Part shown: in pieces, positions 14,586-16,013 of the stretch | Layout of the letters: every line of letters begins with the position of its first letter | Position numbering within the stretch: position 1 is the first letter of the stretch | Source: Chloroflexota bacterium | GTDB taxonomy: Bacteria; Chloroflexota; Dormibacteria; Dormibacterales; Dormibacteraceae | Direction: 5' to 3' | Length of the DNA stretch: 16,013 bases | NCBI GenBank assembly: GCA_003446775.1 | Contig: DMCH01000088.1 | Span: 1-16,013, forward strand | The notes under the pieces: model-generated | Databases searched by the model: none | Told to the model about the DNA's origin: nothing | What the model saw: the letters and a program-made list of their open reading frames with translations, nothing else | Translations under genes and position numbers: made by a program

Positions 14586-14605
14586 TGGCGGTAAACTCAC
14601 CGCCA
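14586..14605 (+). promoter_or_regulatory. Predicted leaderless promoter of the HTH-TPR regulator with an overlapping dyad
   Basis: TAAACT (14592-14597, 4 of 6 to TATAAT) ends exactly 7 nt before ATG 14605, and no Shine-Dalgarno precedes the ATG, which points to a leaderless mRNA. The -10 sits in the loop of a perfect dyad, TGGCGGT (14586-14592), N6, ACCGCCA (14599-14605). GTAAACTCA (14591-14599) differs at one base from the right arm (GTCAACTCA) of the operator upstream of the peptide gene, so the same protein may bind here and auto-regulate. Confidence 0.5.
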
Positions 14606-15975
14606 TGCTCGGCACCAGATACCGTGGTCGCCGCAAAGGGGTTGCCGTCCGCGAGGGGTCGGTTGGGGAGGCGCGCCGCGAGGCGAGGCTGACGCTGGCT
14701 CAGGTGGCGAACGGCAAGCTCACCCGAACGGCCATCCACCTGATCGAGAAGGGGCGAACGCGACCTTCGATGGAGACCCTGGAACTGATCGCTCGCCAGA
14801 CCCGAAAGCCGATCGAGTTCTTCTTGACCCCGGATTCACCCTCAGCCCTGACCGAACGGCAAGCGCGCCTCCGCGAGCTGGAGCGGCTGACCGCCGTCCG
14901 AGATTTTCAAGGGGCGGTCGACCTTGGCGTCTCCTTGCTCGAACAAGGGAGCGCCGAGGATGGGGCGCTGGTTCGGTTCTATCTCGGCCAGGCGTACTGC
15001 CGCCTGGTACGGCCGGCGGAGGCACTCCCGCACTTGACGTGGGCCCGTTCAGAGTTTGAACGCAACGGTGATGAGTGGATGGCGGTTGAAGCCCTTGATT
15101 GGGAGTCGAGCGCGTTGGGCCTGCTGGACAATCCGGAAGCCCTTCCTCTCGCCAACCAGGCGCTCGAGCGTTGTCGACAGCTGAACCCGAAAGCGCCCCA
15201 GATCGAGGCTAGAATCCTCGGTCACATCGCCGGCATGTACATCGTGTCCCAGTCGTGGACGCGTGCAATTCGGTACTACGAGGCGGCCGCCGAGGCCGCC
15301 AGTGCGGTCAAGGATCTCCTGCAGCTGGCCAAGATGCACCACGGCCTTGGCTTGGCATATCGGCGGATGCATCAACCGGCTACCGCCCGTGACCACTACG
15401 ACAAAGCGCTCGCCCTGTACTCCCTCGAGTCCGATCTGAGCGCCGTGTACCGGGTCCAGAACGACCTCGGCTATTTGCTTTTACAGGAAGGCCAGCTCGA
15501 CTCAGCCGAGCGACATTTCCTCACTGCTCTCGAACGTTCGAGCGAGCTGAGCATTGATCGGCGAGGGCGGGGCCACATCCTGAGCAGCTTGGGCGAGGTC
15601 AAGCTGAGAAGGGGTCAGCTCGCAGAGGCGAATGAGTATCTCCTGCAGTCGCTGGAGGCAAGTCAGGCGACCGGCGAGCGGATCGTTCAGGCAGAAGCCC
15701 GCGTACTTCTGGGGCAGGTCGAGGAGAGAAAAGGCAACATGCCCCTGGCCGATAACTATTTCGAGACTGCAATTCGGATTTTCGAGGAGCTGCGCATGCC
15801 CGACCGGCTGCGCGACGCGCACATGGAGTACGCGGAAGTACTCGAAGGGCGCCACGACCTGGTCGCGGCCTTGCGGCACTGGAAGCAAGGGGCGGAGATC
15901 GGCAGGATTGCAGCCCTGGGACTGCCTTGGACAGGAACGGCGGCCGGAGCCGCCGTCAAGGATTCTCTCGCCTAG
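14605..15975 (+). CDS. HTH-XRE / tetratricopeptide-repeat transcriptional regulator, candidate peptide receptor (RRNPP-like)
   Basis: A 456-residue protein. An XRE-type helix-turn-helix spans about 19-75 (VGEARREARLTLAQVANG, then the family signature IEKGRTRPSMETLELIA). The rest, about 90-435, is a superhelix of about eight TPR-like helix pairs; clear units start near 203, 243, 283, 323, 363 and 403 (for example LGYLLLQEGQLDSAERHFLTALE and LGEVKLRRGQLAEANEYLLQSLE). This is the architecture of PlcR, NprR, AimR and related receptors, whose TPR groove binds a short peptide and changes DNA binding. Asn286 (VQNDLGYLL) sits at a helix-A position where such receptors use Asn to hold peptide backbone; this is an inference. 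The secreted-peptide ORF 55 bp upstream is the proposed partner. TPR regulators with other inputs also exist. ATG 14605 follows a leaderless -10; an earlier start is unlikely. Confidence 0.9.
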   Translation: MLGTRYRGRRKGVAVREGSVGEARREARLTLAQVANGKLTRTAIHLIEKGRTRPSMETLELIARQTRKPIEFFLTPDSPSALTERQARLRELERLTAVRDFQGAVDLGVSLLEQGSAEDGALVRFYLGQAYCRLVRPAEALPHLTWARSEFERNGDEWMAVEALDWESSALGLLDNPEALPLANQALERCRQLNPKAPQIEARILGHIAGMYIVSQSWTRAIRYYEAAAEAASAVKDLLQLAKMHHGLGLAYRRMHQPATARDHYDKALALYSLESDLSAVYRVQNDLGYLLLQEGQLDSAERHFLTALERSSELSIDRRGRGHILSSLGEVKLRRGQLAEANEYLLQSLEASQATGERIVQAEARVLLGQVEERKGNMPLADNYFETAIRIFEELRMPDRLRDAHMEYAEVLEGRHDLVAALRHWKQGAEIGRIAALGLPWTGTAAGAAVKDSLA

Positions 15976-16013
15976 CCGCTCGGCTCGCCCAGGCTCCTCG
16001 ACCTGAGAGGCGT

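Noticed and set aside
15974..15985. AGCCG-N2-CGGCT after the regulator gene as a terminator
   Set aside because: A 2-nt loop is too tight for a stable hairpin and there is no T-tract; the window ends 28 nt later so the region cannot be judged.
1..16013. CRISPR arrays, tRNA/rRNA genes, insertion sequences, phage or integrase genes
   Set aside because: No regularly spaced repeats, transposase or integrase motifs, or RNA-gene signatures were seen on reading both strands; every long stretch is accounted for by metabolic, transport or regulatory genes.

Overview
This is a GC-rich stretch of bacterial chromosome, densely packed with genes. There is no rRNA, tRNA, CRISPR array, insertion sequence or phage gene to anchor taxonomy. 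High GC, frequent GTG/TTG starts, several apparently leaderless genes (a -10-like hexamer ending exactly 7 nt before the start codon) and a catabolic soil-type gene set suggest an aerobic heterotroph of a lineage such as Chloroflexota/Dormibacterota or Actinomycetota. That placement is an inference.

Left part (1-7229): the tail of a sugar-type ABC transporter ATPase is followed 3 nt later by an aldo/keto reductase. A nested hairpin separates these from a six-gene operon on the minus strand that starts near 7194 and runs leftward: substrate-binding lipoprotein, LivH, LivM, LivG, LivF and a fumarylacetoacetate-hydrolase-family enzyme. Most of its junctions are 1-23 nt overlaps. A FadR-type GntR regulator is transcribed divergently from it, and the two promoters interlock within about 30 bp. 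The layout suggests regulated uptake and breakdown of an amino-acid-like or carboxylated compound, possibly of aromatic origin.

Middle part (7910-14293): a ketopantoate-reductase-like protein and an AMP-forming acyl-CoA ligase form a minus-strand pair overlapping by 4 nt. Divergent from them are a small stand-alone GAF protein, a monomeric sarcosine/N-methyl-amino-acid oxidase with its covalent-flavin Cys, a secreted M23-type peptidase with a repeated Pro-rich tail, and an MFS permease. A small cupin gene converges on the permease and overlaps it by 64 nt.

Right part (14294-15975): the most interesting region. A 31-codon ORF with a strong Shine-Dalgarno and a sigma70-like promoter encodes a signal peptide followed by a seven-residue tail (SEIGPTP after a VLA site). 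It lies 55 bp upstream of an HTH-XRE plus TPR regulator of 456 residues. A perfect 9-bp inverted repeat overlaps the -35 of the peptide gene, and a one-mismatch copy of its half-site overlaps the -10 of the regulator gene. This is the layout of a peptide-pheromone/receptor (RRNPP-like) cassette, with the peptide gene unusually placed upstream of the receptor gene. It is a prediction from sequence only.
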